DNA of 22,903 bases from CAZJKE01 sp964546585 (lineage in GTDB: Bacteria; Planctomycetota; Phycisphaerae; Phycisphaerales; SM1A02): contig CAZJKE010000030.1 in assembly GCA_964546585.1 (NCBI GenBank), forward strand, positions 1-22,903, in the 5' to 3' direction. The stretch's first letter is position 1; each line of letters begins with the position of its first letter. Positions 22,831 through 22,903 of this stretch are shown piece by piece. The notes under the pieces are model-generated. The model did not search any database and was not told the DNA's origin. It saw only the letters and a list, made by a program, of their open reading frames with translations. The position numbers and the translations under genes were made by a program.

Positions 22831-22903
22831 CCTAGGGGTCACACCCCGGGTGTGACCCCGGGTGTGACCCTAGGTGTGACCCTAGGTGTGACCCCGGGTG
22901 TGA
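22831..22903. repeat. Tandem 12-bp palindromic repeats, right end
   Basis: One inverted unit GGGGTCACACCCC (22835-22847) is followed by at least four direct units of the form RGGTGTGACCCY, with alternating CCCGGG and CCTAGG junctions, running to the last base. It belongs to the same family as 1-54 and also includes an orientation switch. It probably continues beyond the window. Confidence 0.9.

Noticed and set aside
22831..22903. Possible CRISPR array at the window ends
   Set aside because: Units are 12 bp, directly abutting, with no variable spacers and no cas genes.

Overview
The window most resembles a fragment of a planctomycete chromosome, probably from the Phycisphaerae/Phycisphaerales. 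The inference rests on four things: a Ser/Thr kinase with a TPR tail next to an ECF-type sigma factor, a secreted protein with a PAP-type PEP-CTERM tail, TPR- and HEAT-like proteins, and moderately high GC with few clear Shine-Dalgarno sites. No transposase, integrase, phage gene or CRISPR array was seen. It reads as a gene-dense core or housekeeping segment whose two ends both lie in the same kind of short palindromic tandem repeat.

Layout. 1-54: tandem 12-bp repeats. 161-234: tRNA-Arg(CCT), minus. 256-1263: FHA-ECF sigma factor fusion, minus, divergent from a membrane Ser/Thr kinase with TPRs (1397-3670, plus). 3671-3940: two plus-strand terminators around a pyrimidine-rich stretch. 3941-11627, all minus, transcribed right to left: HEAT-like lipoprotein, fumC (4-nt overlap), a PaaH-type 3-hydroxyacyl-CoA dehydrogenase, a PaaJ/PcaF-type thiolase, and an APC transporter fused to EIIA and RCK_C domains. 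11721-13040: TPR protein, plus, divergent from the lipoprotein. 13095-13331: ribosomal protein S18, minus. 13448-16072, plus: class I glutamine amidotransferase, YgfZ-like protein and HMG-CoA lyase, each overlapping the next. 16094-17784, minus: diguanylate cyclase preceded by an overlapping small gene of unknown function. 17842-20065, minus: ftsW and murG, overlapping. 20124-21764, plus: miaB. 22046-22717, plus: PEP-CTERM protein with a long 5' leader. 22831-22903: the terminal repeats again.

How the genes fit together. The dehydrogenase and thiolase match the last two steps of the phenylacetate/beta-ketoadipate lower pathway, giving acetyl-CoA plus succinyl-CoA. fumC lies immediately upstream and would handle the C4 acid. 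HMG-CoA lyase adds a second acetyl-CoA-yielding step. ftsW-murG form a peptidoglycan/division pair. The FHA-sigma and kinase pair suggests a phosphorylation-controlled transcription switch, and the diguanylate cyclase a c-di-GMP branch.

The less ordinary signals are: the FHA-ECF/kinase pair; the transporter-EIIA-RCK_C fusion; a 13-bp palindrome (GGTGTCTGACACC) that recurs at gene ends always in the phase that reads Gly-Val-stop; a catalytic Asn-to-Ser change in the dehydrogenase; a possible CU-rich small RNA; and the structured leader of the PEP-CTERM gene. No clearly new multi-gene system was found.
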